In this document: piece after piece, positions 1-6,614 of the stretch
Layout: each line of letters opens with the position of its first letter
How positions within the stretch are numbered: the stretch's first letter is position 1
Source: Betaproteobacteria bacterium
Lineage (GTDB): Bacteria; Pseudomonadota; Gammaproteobacteria; Burkholderiales; UBA9220
Assembly: GCA_003519965.1 (NCBI GenBank)
Contig: DOVS01000241.1
Coordinates: forward strand, 1-14,543
Length of the DNA: 14,543 nucleotides
Reading direction: 5' to 3'
Made by a program: the position numbers and the translations under genes
Notes under the pieces: model-generated
The model's database searches: none
What the model was told of the DNA's origin: nothing
What the model saw: only the letters and a program-made list of their open reading frames with translations

Positions 1-124
1 TTTGTTTTCTGTGGCACTTTCCATGACCTCACGGTCTCCGGCCGTTAACCGGCACCCTGCTCTATGGAGCCCGGACTTTCCTCTCCGCGAACACGCCGCG
101 CAGCGACTGCCTAGCCAGCTTCAC
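1..124 (-). ncRNA. rnpB: RNase P RNA (M1 RNA), 5' part, cut by window edge
   Basis: Catalytic RNA of ribonuclease P, which removes 5' leaders from tRNA precursors. Read on the minus strand, it begins near base 122 with GAAGCTGGC and a GGCAGTCGC segment. It then shows the conserved type A core GAGGAAAGTCCGGGCTCCAT (bases 64-83), followed by AGAGCAGGGTGCC and a short GCCG/CGGC hairpin. This order matches the 5' third of bacterial type A rnpB. The 3' two thirds lie beyond base 1. A TAAAAT -10 box (minus strand, 130-135) sits at the right distance for a start near 122-124. No good -35 box was found. The 5' end is good to a few bases only. Confidence 0.93.
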
Positions 125-129
125 CGACT

Positions 130-135
130 ATTTTA
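130..135 (-). promoter_or_regulatory. Probable -10 box of rnpB
   Basis: TAAAAT on the minus strand, 7-8 bases before the expected 5' end of RNase P RNA. No hexamer close to TTGACA lies 16-18 bases upstream, so only the -10 is claimed. Confidence 0.5.
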
Positions 136-165
136 CCAGAGTCGCGCCGGCAAAGTTTCGCTTAG

Positions 166-193
166 TTGTGATTCCGATAACGGTCAGTATAAT
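166..193 (+). promoter_or_regulatory. Probable sigma70 promoter of the ArsR-rhodanese gene
   Basis: A perfect -10 hexamer TATAAT (188-193) lies 16 bases after TTGTGA (166-171, four of six consensus bases). Transcription would begin near base 200, giving a leader of about 20 bases before the ATG at 219. Confidence 0.55.
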
Positions 194-203
194 TATCCTG
201 ACC
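182..203. promoter_or_regulatory. Near-perfect 22-bp palindrome, probable operator
   Basis: Arms GGTCAG (182-187) and CTGACC (198-203) flank a second symmetric core, ATAATTAT (189-196). Only the pair 188/197 breaks the symmetry. The palindrome covers the -10 box and probable start of the ArsR-rhodanese gene, the position expected of an autorepressor site for a dimeric ArsR/SmtB protein. Binding is inferred, not shown. Confidence 0.55.
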
Positions 204-218
204 TCCACCGGATAAGCG

Positions 219-887
219 ATGACTTCCTCAACCCCCCACAAAAAAAGGCTGTTCGAGCATTTCTCCCGCGTCGCTAAGGCGATGGCCAGCCCCAGCCGCC
301 TGGAAATCTTAGAGGCCCTTGGCCAGGGGGAGCGCGGCGTGGAGCGGCTAGCACAGGCTTGCGGTCTATCGGTCGCCAACACCTCGCATCATTTGCAAAT
401 ACTGCGCGATGGCGGTTTAGTTCAGTCGCGCAAGGAGGGATTGCAGGTTATCTACCGCCTCACCGATGACGCCATTCCCGCGTTGCTCGCTGGAATCCGC
501 GGCATCGCGGAACGCCATCTAGCCGAGGTCGAACGCATCGTCAGAACCCATTTTGAAAGCCAGGATCCGCTCAGTCCAGTGGGGCGCAAGGAATTATTGC
601 AACGGGTCAGCGCAGGAGAAGCCATGGTGATCGACGTGCGTCCCGATACTGAATTTCAAGCAGGACATATTCAAGGCGCCATCAACATTCCACTGGACGA
701 TCTGCCCAAACGCTTAAGAGAGCTCCCTAAAAATCAAGACATCGTCGCCTATTGCCGCGGTCCCTATTGCATGCTTGCTTTCGAGGCGGTGGCGCAACTG
801 CGAAAATCCGGTTATCGCGCCAGGCGTCTAGAGGACGGTTTCCCTGAGTGGAAAGCGGAACACCTTCCAGCCGAGCTGGAAAAATAG
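219..887 (+). CDS. ArsR-family transcriptional regulator fused to a rhodanese domain
   Basis: Cytoplasmic 222-residue two-domain protein. Residues 10-85 form an ArsR/SmtB winged helix (ASPSRLEILEAL, then recognition helix SVANTSHHLQILRDGGLV). Residues 120-220 form a rhodanese domain (VIDVRPDTEFQAGHIQGAINIP) with an active loop around Cys179 in CRGPYC. Rhodaneses carry sulfane sulfur as a cysteine persulfide, so the likely role is a repressor whose state follows sulfur loading. Apart from the two rhodanese-loop cysteines, the only cysteine is Cys48; the paired winged-helix cysteines of SqrR/BigR-type persulfide sensors are not apparent. The ATG at 219 gives the usual family N-terminus, though its ribosome site is weak. 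It is divergent from rnpB and upstream of DsrE, TauE and PLP sulfur genes. The ligand is unknown. Confidence 0.92.
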   Translation: MTSSTPHKKRLFEHFSRVAKAMASPSRLEILEALGQGERGVERLAQACGLSVANTSHHLQILRDGGLVQSRKEGLQVIYRLTDDAIPALLAGIRGIAERHLAEVERIVRTHFESQDPLSPVGRKELLQRVSAGEAMVIDVRPDTEFQAGHIQGAINIPLDDLPKRLRELPKNQDIVAYCRGPYCMLAFEAVAQLRKSGYRARRLEDGFPEWKAEHLPAELEK

Positions 888-1201
888 TCGGTGAAGCAAT
901 GTGCGCCGCTCTAGCAGATGCCTGAGACCACGCCGCTCATGATGCATTCACCATCCGCACGTTGACTCGCATCGCACGATCTTAACGCCCAACATCTCCC
1001 TGAACACTGCCCGATACGCGTTCTCGCACGACTTATAATGAACGATAAACAAAGGATCGGGCTTGACTTAATATTCAAGTATTATTATGATTAGTATAAC
1101 AATGGTGCTGGCGTTACTTTGTGATTAGGAATCATGGGAATACATTTTGAAAGCCACACTACCGTGGAACCGAAGTTTGCCGCGCTAAACCGGAGAACAG
1201 A
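888..1201. other. 314-base gap with no gene; carries the dsrE-tauE promoter
   Basis: No credible coding frame was found on either strand. It holds the promoter at 1063-1091 and a leader of about 100 bases before the DsrE-family gene. A 7-bp hairpin (865-871/875-881) covers the last codons of the preceding gene. It lacks a downstream T-run, so it is not a standard terminator. An isolated TATAAT (1034-1039) has no matching -35. Confidence 0.6.
1063..1091 (+). promoter_or_regulatory. Sigma70 promoter for the DsrE-TauE genes
   Basis: TTGACT (1063-1068) and TATGAT (1086-1091) are separated by exactly 17 bases. Each hexamer has five of six consensus bases. An inverted repeat, CTTGA (1062-1066) and TCAAG (1075-1079), overlaps the -35 and spacer and may be a regulator site. 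Confidence 0.7.
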
Positions 1202-1552
1202 ATGAATTATTTGTTTGTCCTAAACGATGCGCCTTATGGCGGCGAGCGCAGCTACAACGGTCTTCGGTTAGTTCGGGCTTTACTGAAGCAGGGAGGCTGC
1301 GACGTTCGTATTTTCTTACTGAGCGATGCGGTTTTGTGCGCCAAGGCCGGACAGAAGACGCCGGAAGGGCACTACAATATTGAATTTTTTCTCAACAGTG
1401 CAATCAAGCGTGGTTCTAAGGTTGGAGTCTGCGGCATTTGCATGGATGCGCGGGCGCTCAATCATGCAGAACTCGCGCCGGGCGCAGAACGCGCCACCCT
1501 GGAAACGCTGGCGGAATGGACGGCATGGGCCGATAAGGTCCTTGTATTCTGA
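1202..1552 (+). CDS. DsrE/DsrF-family sulfur-relay protein
   Basis: Small soluble protein of 116 residues, the normal size for the YchN/DsrE fold. Family members bind or pass sulfur between proteins as cysteine persulfide. Visible features are the N-terminal strand NYLFVLNDAPYG, Cys46 in SDAVLCAKAG (the usual sulfur-binding position) and CGICMDARA with Cys77 and Cys80. A GGAG ribosome site (1192-1195) sits 6 bases before the ATG. The promoter at 1063-1091 should drive this gene, and the TauE gene 72 bases downstream on the same strand. The exact partner is unknown. It is unlikely to be part of a DsrEFH complex, since no dsrF, dsrH or tusE lies beside it. A regulatory link to the upstream ArsR-rhodanese is inferred from position. 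Confidence 0.88.
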   Translation: MNYLFVLNDAPYGGERSYNGLRLVRALLKQGGCDVRIFLLSDAVLCAKAGQKTPEGHYNIEFFLNSAIKRGSKVGVCGICMDARALNHAELAPGAERATLETLAEWTAWADKVLVF

Positions 1553-1624
1553 AGCTATTTTTTTGCCGTGTATTCAAATATTCAATTGAATTATAAAATA
1601 ACTAGATGAAGAAGGAATGACATC

Positions 1625-2428
1625 ATGATGATTTTAGCCATGTTAGCCGGCGTCGCAATGGGCGTCTTGCTGGGATTGCTGGGAAGCGGCGGATCGATCA
1701 TTACGGTTCCCGCGTTGATTTATCTACTGGGTGTCAACCCCAAGCAGGCAATCGCCATGAGCTTAGGCATCGTGGCGATTATCGCGACCGTTGCCGCCAT
1801 TAATCATTGGCGTCGCGGCAACGTGGATATCAAGATGGCGATCATTTTCGGGCTATTCGGCATGGCGGGCGCTTACGCCGGCGCCAGGCTCGGCGGGATT
1901 ACACCGGCCGTTGTCCAGCTCACCTTACTAGCGGTCGTCATGTGCATGGCGGCTTACCGGATGCTCAAAAAGCCCAAACAGCCGGCCCTCAAATCCGCCG
2001 GCGCCGCGTCGGTGCGCGGCGAGACGATCACGCATGCGGACCGGAACAATGGCTCTAGCCGCTGGATTTGGCGTATTGCGCCCGTGGGGTTCACGGTGGG
2101 GATATTATCAGGGCTAGTGGGCGTAGGAGGCGGCTTCCTGATTGTCCCTGCGTTGGTCCTACTAGCCGGCATTCCCACAAAGCGAGCGATTGGCACTTCG
2201 CTGGTCATTGTGGCGTTCAACGGCGCCGCCGGGTTTGCCAGCTACCACCACCTTGGCTCCGTATCGATCGATTACGCGCTCATGGGTACATTTACCGGTG
2301 TCGCTATTCTTGGCAGCTTTCTGGGCGCCATGATTTCCCATCGCGTTTCCGGCGACGCCTTGAAACGCGGTTTTGCGGTTTTTTTAATCATTGTGGCCGC
2401 CTATATTCTGTTTAAAAATTTTATGTGA
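1625..2428 (+). CDS. TauE/SafE (TSUP) family sulfite/organosulfur anion exporter
   Basis: Inner-membrane protein of 267 residues, the usual TSUP length, with about eight hydrophobic segments. It shows the family's internal duplication: GLLGSGGSIITVPALIYLLG (about residues 17-36) is echoed by GLVGVGGGFLIVPALVLLAG (about 163-182), each followed by an AIG/AIA..TSL/MSL helix. Known members move sulfite, sulfoacetate, taurine-derived anions or thiosulfate; the substrate here is inferred only as a sulfur anion. A soluble linker (about residues 113-145) separates the halves. AAGGAA lies about 7 bases before the ATG, and a second ATG follows at once. Next to the DsrE gene and a persulfide-type regulator, its likely job is removal of sulfite or thiosulfate. 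Confidence 0.87.
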   Translation: MMILAMLAGVAMGVLLGLLGSGGSIITVPALIYLLGVNPKQAIAMSLGIVAIIATVAAINHWRRGNVDIKMAIIFGLFGMAGAYAGARLGGITPAVVQLTLLAVVMCMAAYRMLKKPKQPALKSAGAASVRGETITHADRNNGSSRWIWRIAPVGFTVGILSGLVGVGGGFLIVPALVLLAGIPTKRAIGTSLVIVAFNGAAGFASYHHLGSVSIDYALMGTFTGVAILGSFLGAMISHRVSGDALKRGFAVFLIIVAAYILFKNFM

Positions 2429-2623
2429 TGTGGAATTTCATCGATTGCAACACCTTGAATATTCACCGTATGCTCGCCTCGAAGGTAACCCGGCATAATA
2501 TTAAGGCAATGCCGGCTCCAAGCCGAGGCGACGAGGAAAAAGCAGGAGATCAAGCTATATCACCGCCTGTCTTTTGACCCATGCCAGAAAAGCATTGGTG
2601 AACATTTTATAGGAGAAACAACA

Positions 2624-2944
2624 ATGACCTCGCTACAAATCAGAGTCGTCTCCAAGCAACCTCCTGGGGGACGCTGCACCCTTTACGCCGCTTATGCGGA
2701 GGCAATTTCCCAACACTTCGATGTCTCCGTTGAGATTGAATACCATGAGAATCCACCCCGGGAAGGGGTAGCCTATCCGGCCCTAGTAGTGAATGATAAA
2801 GCGCTTTCTCCCGCTGATGGGGTCATCCTGTCGCCGGAAGATGTTTGCGCAGGTCTTGCAAGGGTAAACGCAAACCCAACAACAACGCAGTTCTTAATAA
2901 AAGAATTGGAACGGATTCAATCGTACCTTATCAAGAAAGGTTGA
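2624..2944 (+). CDS. Small thioredoxin-fold-like protein of unknown function
   Basis: A 106-residue soluble protein that I do not recognise as a named family. The pattern suggests a thioredoxin-like fold: an N-terminal strand (LQIRVVSKQ), a turn PPGGRC with Cys18 at the start of a helix (TLYAAYAEAI), a second strand (VSVEIEYHE), then YPALVVNDKAL with a proline where thioredoxins keep their cis-proline. A second cysteine, Cys75, lies in SPEDVCAGL. There is no CxxC pair, so it could act through one thiol, as in a sulfur carrier. AGGAGA (2611-2616) is a strong ribosome site before the ATG. It ends 2 bases before the next gene and is surely co-transcribed with the two PLP enzymes. Confidence 0.8.
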   Translation: MTSLQIRVVSKQPPGGRCTLYAAYAEAISQHFDVSVEIEYHENPPREGVAYPALVVNDKALSPADGVILSPEDVCAGLARVNANPTTTQFLIKELERIQSYLIKKG

Positions 2945-2946
2945 CC

Positions 2947-4113
2947 ATGGAAAAAAATGCTGGGCTGTCCACCCGTTGCGTGCATAGTGGCGAAATCGCC
3001 GATGCACAGGGGTCGCCGCATACACCACTGTACAATACGACGACTTTTGCCTTCGCCTCGACCACCGACCTTTTAGCGGTAGTAGAAGGACACAAGCCGG
3101 GCAATCTCTATACCCGCTACGGCCTTAACCCCACCATTCGCAGCCTGGAGGAGAAACTCGCCGCGATCGAGGGAAGTGAGGCGGCGCTAGCCTTCTCCTC
3201 CGGCATGGCCGCCGAAGCAGCGTTGTTTCTCACATATGGCAAGGAGGGAATCATTTGCATCGGCGATGCCTACGGCGGGACCTTGGAACTACTTTCCTCG
3301 CAGCTGCCATCGTTGGGAATCACCTCTCATTTTTTGTTAGGCAGCGAAGTCGAGCAGATGACGACGCTGCTCAAGAAAGGCGCCGGCCTCGTGTTTTTTG
3401 AAACGCCGACCAACCCGGCCCTGGAGATACTTAATATCCGTCACCTCAGCGAGGTGGCTCACGCTAGCGGCGTGCGAGTGGCCGTGGACAATACATTCGC
3501 CTCACCAGTCAACCAGCGGCCCCTGGCGCTGGGCGCGGATTTTGTCGTGCATAGCGCGACCAAGTATCTAGGAGGGCACAGCGATATTACCGCCGGCGCG
3601 TTGCTTGGCGCGCAATCCTTGCTAGAACCGGTACGAGGCTGGCGCAAAAATCTAGGACAAACGATCGCGCCGGAAACGGCTTTTCTCCTCGCCAGGAGCT
3701 TGCGCACCCTCGTCTTGCGGGTGGAGCGCCAGAATACGACAGCAGCGACGATTGCCCGTGCCATGCAGTCTCATCCACGCGTCGCGCGAGTCCTTTATCC
3801 CGGCCTGCCGGATTTCCCAGGCCATGCTATTGCCGTGGAACAGATGATTGGTTTCGGCGGAATGCTGACGATCGAGGTCAATGGAACAAGAGAAGACGCC
3901 AGTAACATCGTGGACAAGCTCAAGCTATTCGCTATTGCACCTAGTCTGGGCGGTGTGGAAAGCCTGGTGACCCAGCCGGTCACGACGACCCACTATGGGC
4001 TACCCGTTGAAGAGCGGCGGCGGCGCGGTATTACCGACGGGATGATCCGTTTGTCCATTGGTTTGGAGGATGCGGACGATCTGATCGCGGATATCCGCCA
4101 GGCGCTGGCATGA
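2947..4113 (+). CDS. Cystathionine gamma-synthase/lyase-family PLP enzyme
   Basis: A 388-residue cytoplasmic enzyme of the Cys/Met-metabolism PLP family. It could make cystathionine, cleave it to cysteine, cleave methionine, or use sulfide with acyl-homoserine; sequence alone does not decide. Visible are the phosphate-binding YTRYGLNPT (55-63), SSGMAAEAA (84-92), the aspartate of VDNTFASP (Asp181), the PLP lysine Lys206 in HSATKYLGGHSD, SLGGVESLVTQP (333-344) and GMIRLSIGLED (365-375). The ATG at 2947 is chosen because homology starts at once (LSTRCVHSGE) and AAAGG precedes it. A longer frame from 2845 would overlap the upstream gene. Its stop overlaps the next start by 4 bases (ATGA), indicating translational coupling to the desulfurase. 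A lyase feeding cysteine or releasing persulfide fits best. Confidence 0.92.
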   Translation: MEKNAGLSTRCVHSGEIADAQGSPHTPLYNTTTFAFASTTDLLAVVEGHKPGNLYTRYGLNPTIRSLEEKLAAIEGSEAALAFSSGMAAEAALFLTYGKEGIICIGDAYGGTLELLSSQLPSLGITSHFLLGSEVEQMTTLLKKGAGLVFFETPTNPALEILNIRHLSEVAHASGVRVAVDNTFASPVNQRPLALGADFVVHSATKYLGGHSDITAGALLGAQSLLEPVRGWRKNLGQTIAPETAFLLARSLRTLVLRVERQNTTAATIARAMQSHPRVARVLYPGLPDFPGHAIAVEQMIGFGGMLTIEVNGTREDASNIVDKLKLFAIAPSLGGVESLVTQPVTTTHYGLPVEERRRRGITDGMIRLSIGLEDADDLIADIRQALA

Positions 4114-5255
4114 AGCTCCCGGTTTATTTGGATTACAATGCGACGACCCCTATTGATCCGCAGGTAGCCGACGCGATTGAACCGTATCTGCGCGAACATT
4201 TTGGCAATCCCTCGTCCGACCATGTCTATGGCCGTCGCGCCAAGGAGACCGTTATCCGAGCGCGCCAAGAAGTGGCGGCGCTCATTGGCGCGATTCCGGA
4301 AGAAATCATTTTTACCGGTTGCGCCACCGAAGCGAACAATCTCGCGATTCATGGCATAGCGCGCGCGCTTTGGCCAAGTAAACGGCATCTAATTACTTCC
4401 GCAGTAGAGCATCCTTCCGTCATGCGGCCCTTTCTCCGCTTGCGGGACGAAGGGTGGAGCGTCACCATTCTTCCCGTGAATGGCGACGGTCGAGTGGAAC
4501 CGGCGGCAGTCGTCCGAAATCTCCGCGACGACACCGCATTAATTTCCGTCATGCATGCCAACAACGAGACCGGCGCCGTCCAACCCATTGCTGAAATCGC
4601 GGCTATCGCTCAACTTCACGGCATTCTATTGCATACCGACGCGGCACAGTCGGTGGGGAAGATTACGGTAAACGTAGACCGCCTCAAGATCGATTTACTC
4701 ACACTGGCCGGTCACAAATTCTATGCCGCCAAGGGCGTGGGCGCCTTATATATCCGCCAGGGAACGCCGTGTCTGCCGCCAATCACGGTAGGGGCCAATC
4801 ACGAACGGGGAATGCGTCCCGGCACGGAAAACGTCCCGGCGCTAGTCGGCATGGGAGCAGCCGCGCGGCTTGCCCATGAACGACTGGCCAGCGAAGAACC
4901 GCGCATCGCTATTTTACGAGACCGCTTGTATCAACATTTGCAGCGGAGTATTCCCGACCTTGCGCTCAATGGCCCCTCGAACGACCGCTTGCCGAATACA
5001 CTCAATGTATCGTTTCCCGGCGTTAATGGCCGCGACTTACTGAAGGCGGCCGCCAGCGACATAGCGGCCTCGGTAGGCTCTGCTTGCCATACCGAGAAAG
5101 GCAGTGCGGCGAGTGGGGTGCTGACGGCGATGGCGCTGCCAGCCGAAAGGATTGCCGGGGCGGTGCGCCTGTCCTTAGGAACGCCAACAACCCACGCCGA
5201 TATCGATCACGCCGCGCAAGCATTGACCGCAGCCTGGAGGTCCCTGAGTAAATGA
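4110..5255 (+). CDS. Cysteine desulfurase (NifS/IscS family)
   Basis: A 381-residue PLP enzyme that converts cysteine to alanine and leaves a persulfide on its own cysteine for Fe-S clusters, tRNA or other acceptors. Motifs in order: YLDYNATTPID (6-16), FGNPSS (31-36), TGCATEANN (69-77), SAVEHPSV with the PLP-stacking His101, NNETGAVQPI (151-160), HTDAAQSVGK (175-184), the PLP lysine Lys203 in LAGHKFYAAKG, RPGTENV (236-242) and catalytic Cys326 in SVGSACHTEKGSAASGVL. All key residues are present. No iscU, iscA, sufE or ferredoxin lies beside it, so it is probably not the main Isc enzyme. It more likely works with the thioredoxin-like and gamma-lyase proteins of its operon. Its ATG lies within the stop of the previous gene. 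Confidence 0.95.
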   Translation: MKLPVYLDYNATTPIDPQVADAIEPYLREHFGNPSSDHVYGRRAKETVIRARQEVAALIGAIPEEIIFTGCATEANNLAIHGIARALWPSKRHLITSAVEHPSVMRPFLRLRDEGWSVTILPVNGDGRVEPAAVVRNLRDDTALISVMHANNETGAVQPIAEIAAIAQLHGILLHTDAAQSVGKITVNVDRLKIDLLTLAGHKFYAAKGVGALYIRQGTPCLPPITVGANHERGMRPGTENVPALVGMGAAARLAHERLASEEPRIAILRDRLYQHLQRSIPDLALNGPSNDRLPNTLNVSFPGVNGRDLLKAAASDIAASVGSACHTEKGSAASGVLTAMALPAERIAGAVRLSLGTPTTHADIDHAAQALTAAWRSLSK

Positions 5256-5268
5256 CTGCAATAAGCGG

Positions 5269-5301
5269 GGCTGCTTCGCGCAGCCGGGGGATCAATCCCG
5301 G
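5269..5301 (+). terminator. Tandem GC-rich hairpins after the sulfur operon
   Basis: GGCTGC (5269-5274) pairs with GCAGCC (5280-5285) around TTCGC. CCGGG (5284-5288) can pair with CCCGG (5297-5301). They lie 14 bases after the desulfurase stop, but no T-run follows, so intrinsic termination is uncertain. Confidence 0.3.
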
Positions 5302-5434
5302 CGGCTAGGCGCTAGGCAAGGCATTGACCAATACCCCCCGGCCGTCGATTGGCAAAGCAATGCATTCATGCTAGGCTTAATACCATACAAAATCAGTAGG
5401 ATTATAGTCAGGATACTCACCGCACGGGGTTTTC

Positions 5435-6514
5435 ATGCAAAAGATGCTTACCCAACTCACCACCGCCGTTCAGGACAACTGCCACATTGCCGACGCCGCC
5501 CATGCCCGCGGATACACATTGTGCATTTATCTCCTCAAAATGCGCGAGTACTACCGTTGGGAGAAAGGCTACGCATTTAGCGCCGCCCTTCCTAGCGCGG
5601 AACTCGGCGATTGGCTCCAGCAACGAGAACAACTATGGGAATCTCTAGAATCTACGGCTTTTTCATCATTAGTCATCCACGACCAGAAATTCGACCCGTT
5701 CGACACCGGCGCGATCAATCGCGAACTGTTGGAAGAAGGTTTAGTTTATAGCGGCGGTTATGGCCACTCCGGCGCGCCCCACTTCTTCCTCGGCAAATTA
5801 TTGCACCATCGGCAATACGGCGGCTTTACCACGCTATTATCCACGGACGAATACGCCCGCGACCTCACCGCGCTCCCCGCCATGGCCCTGGGCGATACGA
5901 TTTTCGTCCGGCGCGAATCGATTCGCCGCATGTTATGGGAAAAAATCGAGGAATGGCGCTGGCGCAAACAGCAAAACGCCATGGCGCACGCCATGGCCTA
6001 TTACGATTTCGACGCCGACGCCAAGCACGCATTGGAGCAAATGACCGACCATGAAATACATGCCGTGACACTGCACGAGATCGGCGAATGCCTCGCCGGC
6101 GACCAACTAGGCGCGGCGTGGGGCGGCTTGCTGCTTAGCGTCTCCGGCTCCAAGGCGGAACGCATGGCGCGCGCAGTACGCGACCACTTGGCAGACGCAC
6201 TCTCCACCCTTCCCGCGCTGCTGGATGCCGAGGATAAGCCATCGCTGCATTTTTACTTCGCTAATTTGAAAGGCATGCGGCGCGCATTGTTTCCCTCGCT
6301 ATACGACGCCTACACACGTTGGGAGAACAGCGGCAACCTCCAGGAATTACGCCGCTTGATTACGGACGGCCGGGAGGTATGGTCAGAAACGGCGCAACGC
6401 CTGCTCGACATCCATGCTCGCCATGGCCGCGCCTGCAAGTCTTATATCGAAGCCGCACTGGAGCATCCTCCGCTCGGCGAGGAAACGCCGCCACCGGCTC
6501 GCAGCCCGGCATAG
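5435..6514 (+). CDS. Conserved hypothetical protein, possibly Sfum_1244-like
   Basis: A 359-residue soluble protein with no signal peptide or membrane segment. I do not know its function. The overall layout resembles a family of about 340-360 residues that I recall as Sfum_1244-like; this is from memory. Segments that look conserved are YYRWEKGYAF (40-49), VIHDQKFDPFDTGAIN (80-95), SGGYGHSGAPHFFLGKL (106-122) and DHEIHAVTLHEIGECLAG (205-222). The last is rich in His and Glu and may bind a metal, but it is not a proven zinc motif. The C-terminal part is helical and ends in a proline-rich tail. GGGG sits 5 bases before the ATG; a second ATG lies three codons in. It stands alone, converging on pyrC. 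Confidence 0.82.
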   Translation: MQKMLTQLTTAVQDNCHIADAAHARGYTLCIYLLKMREYYRWEKGYAFSAALPSAELGDWLQQREQLWESLESTAFSSLVIHDQKFDPFDTGAINRELLEEGLVYSGGYGHSGAPHFFLGKLLHHRQYGGFTTLLSTDEYARDLTALPAMALGDTIFVRRESIRRMLWEKIEEWRWRKQQNAMAHAMAYYDFDADAKHALEQMTDHEIHAVTLHEIGECLAGDQLGAAWGGLLLSVSGSKAERMARAVRDHLADALSTLPALLDAEDKPSLHFYFANLKGMRRALFPSLYDAYTRWENSGNLQELRRLITDGREVWSETAQRLLDIHARHGRACKSYIEAALEHPPLGEETPPPARSPA

Positions 6515-6520
6515 CCCGCC

Positions 6521-6553
6521 GGCCGCCAACGCTCCCGGCAAGCGTCAACGGCC
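6521..6553. terminator. Nested hairpin between convergent genes
   Basis: GGCCG (6521-6525) pairs with CGGCC (6549-6553), enclosing ACGCT (6529-6533) paired with AGCGT (6541-6545). It lies 6 bases after the stop of the rightward gene, in the 100-base gap before the pyrC stop. No T-run follows on either strand, so it may work only as an RNA 3' end or weak terminator. Confidence 0.35.
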
Positions 6554-6614
6554 CGCGCGCGCGCCAAGGATAAAACGCTCGACGCGCCACGAAGCCGTTC
6601 AGCCGTCCACCGAC

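Noticed and set aside
2..277. 91-codon open frame at the left edge
   Set aside because: It crosses the antisense strand of RNase P RNA and the start of the regulator gene, with no protein-like pattern.
865..881. TTCCAGC/GCTGGAA hairpin as terminator of the regulator gene
   Set aside because: It lies in the coding end and is followed by A bases, not T, on the plus strand.
2456..2525. CATAAT near 2494 and CGGCT/AGCCG hairpin as promoter and terminator before the thioredoxin-like gene
   Set aside because: No -35 at a useful distance and no T-run after the hairpin; both are too weak to annotate.
2845..2946. Upstream extension of the gamma-lyase-family gene by 34 codons
   Set aside because: It overlaps the preceding gene out of frame; homology and a ribosome site support the start at 2947.
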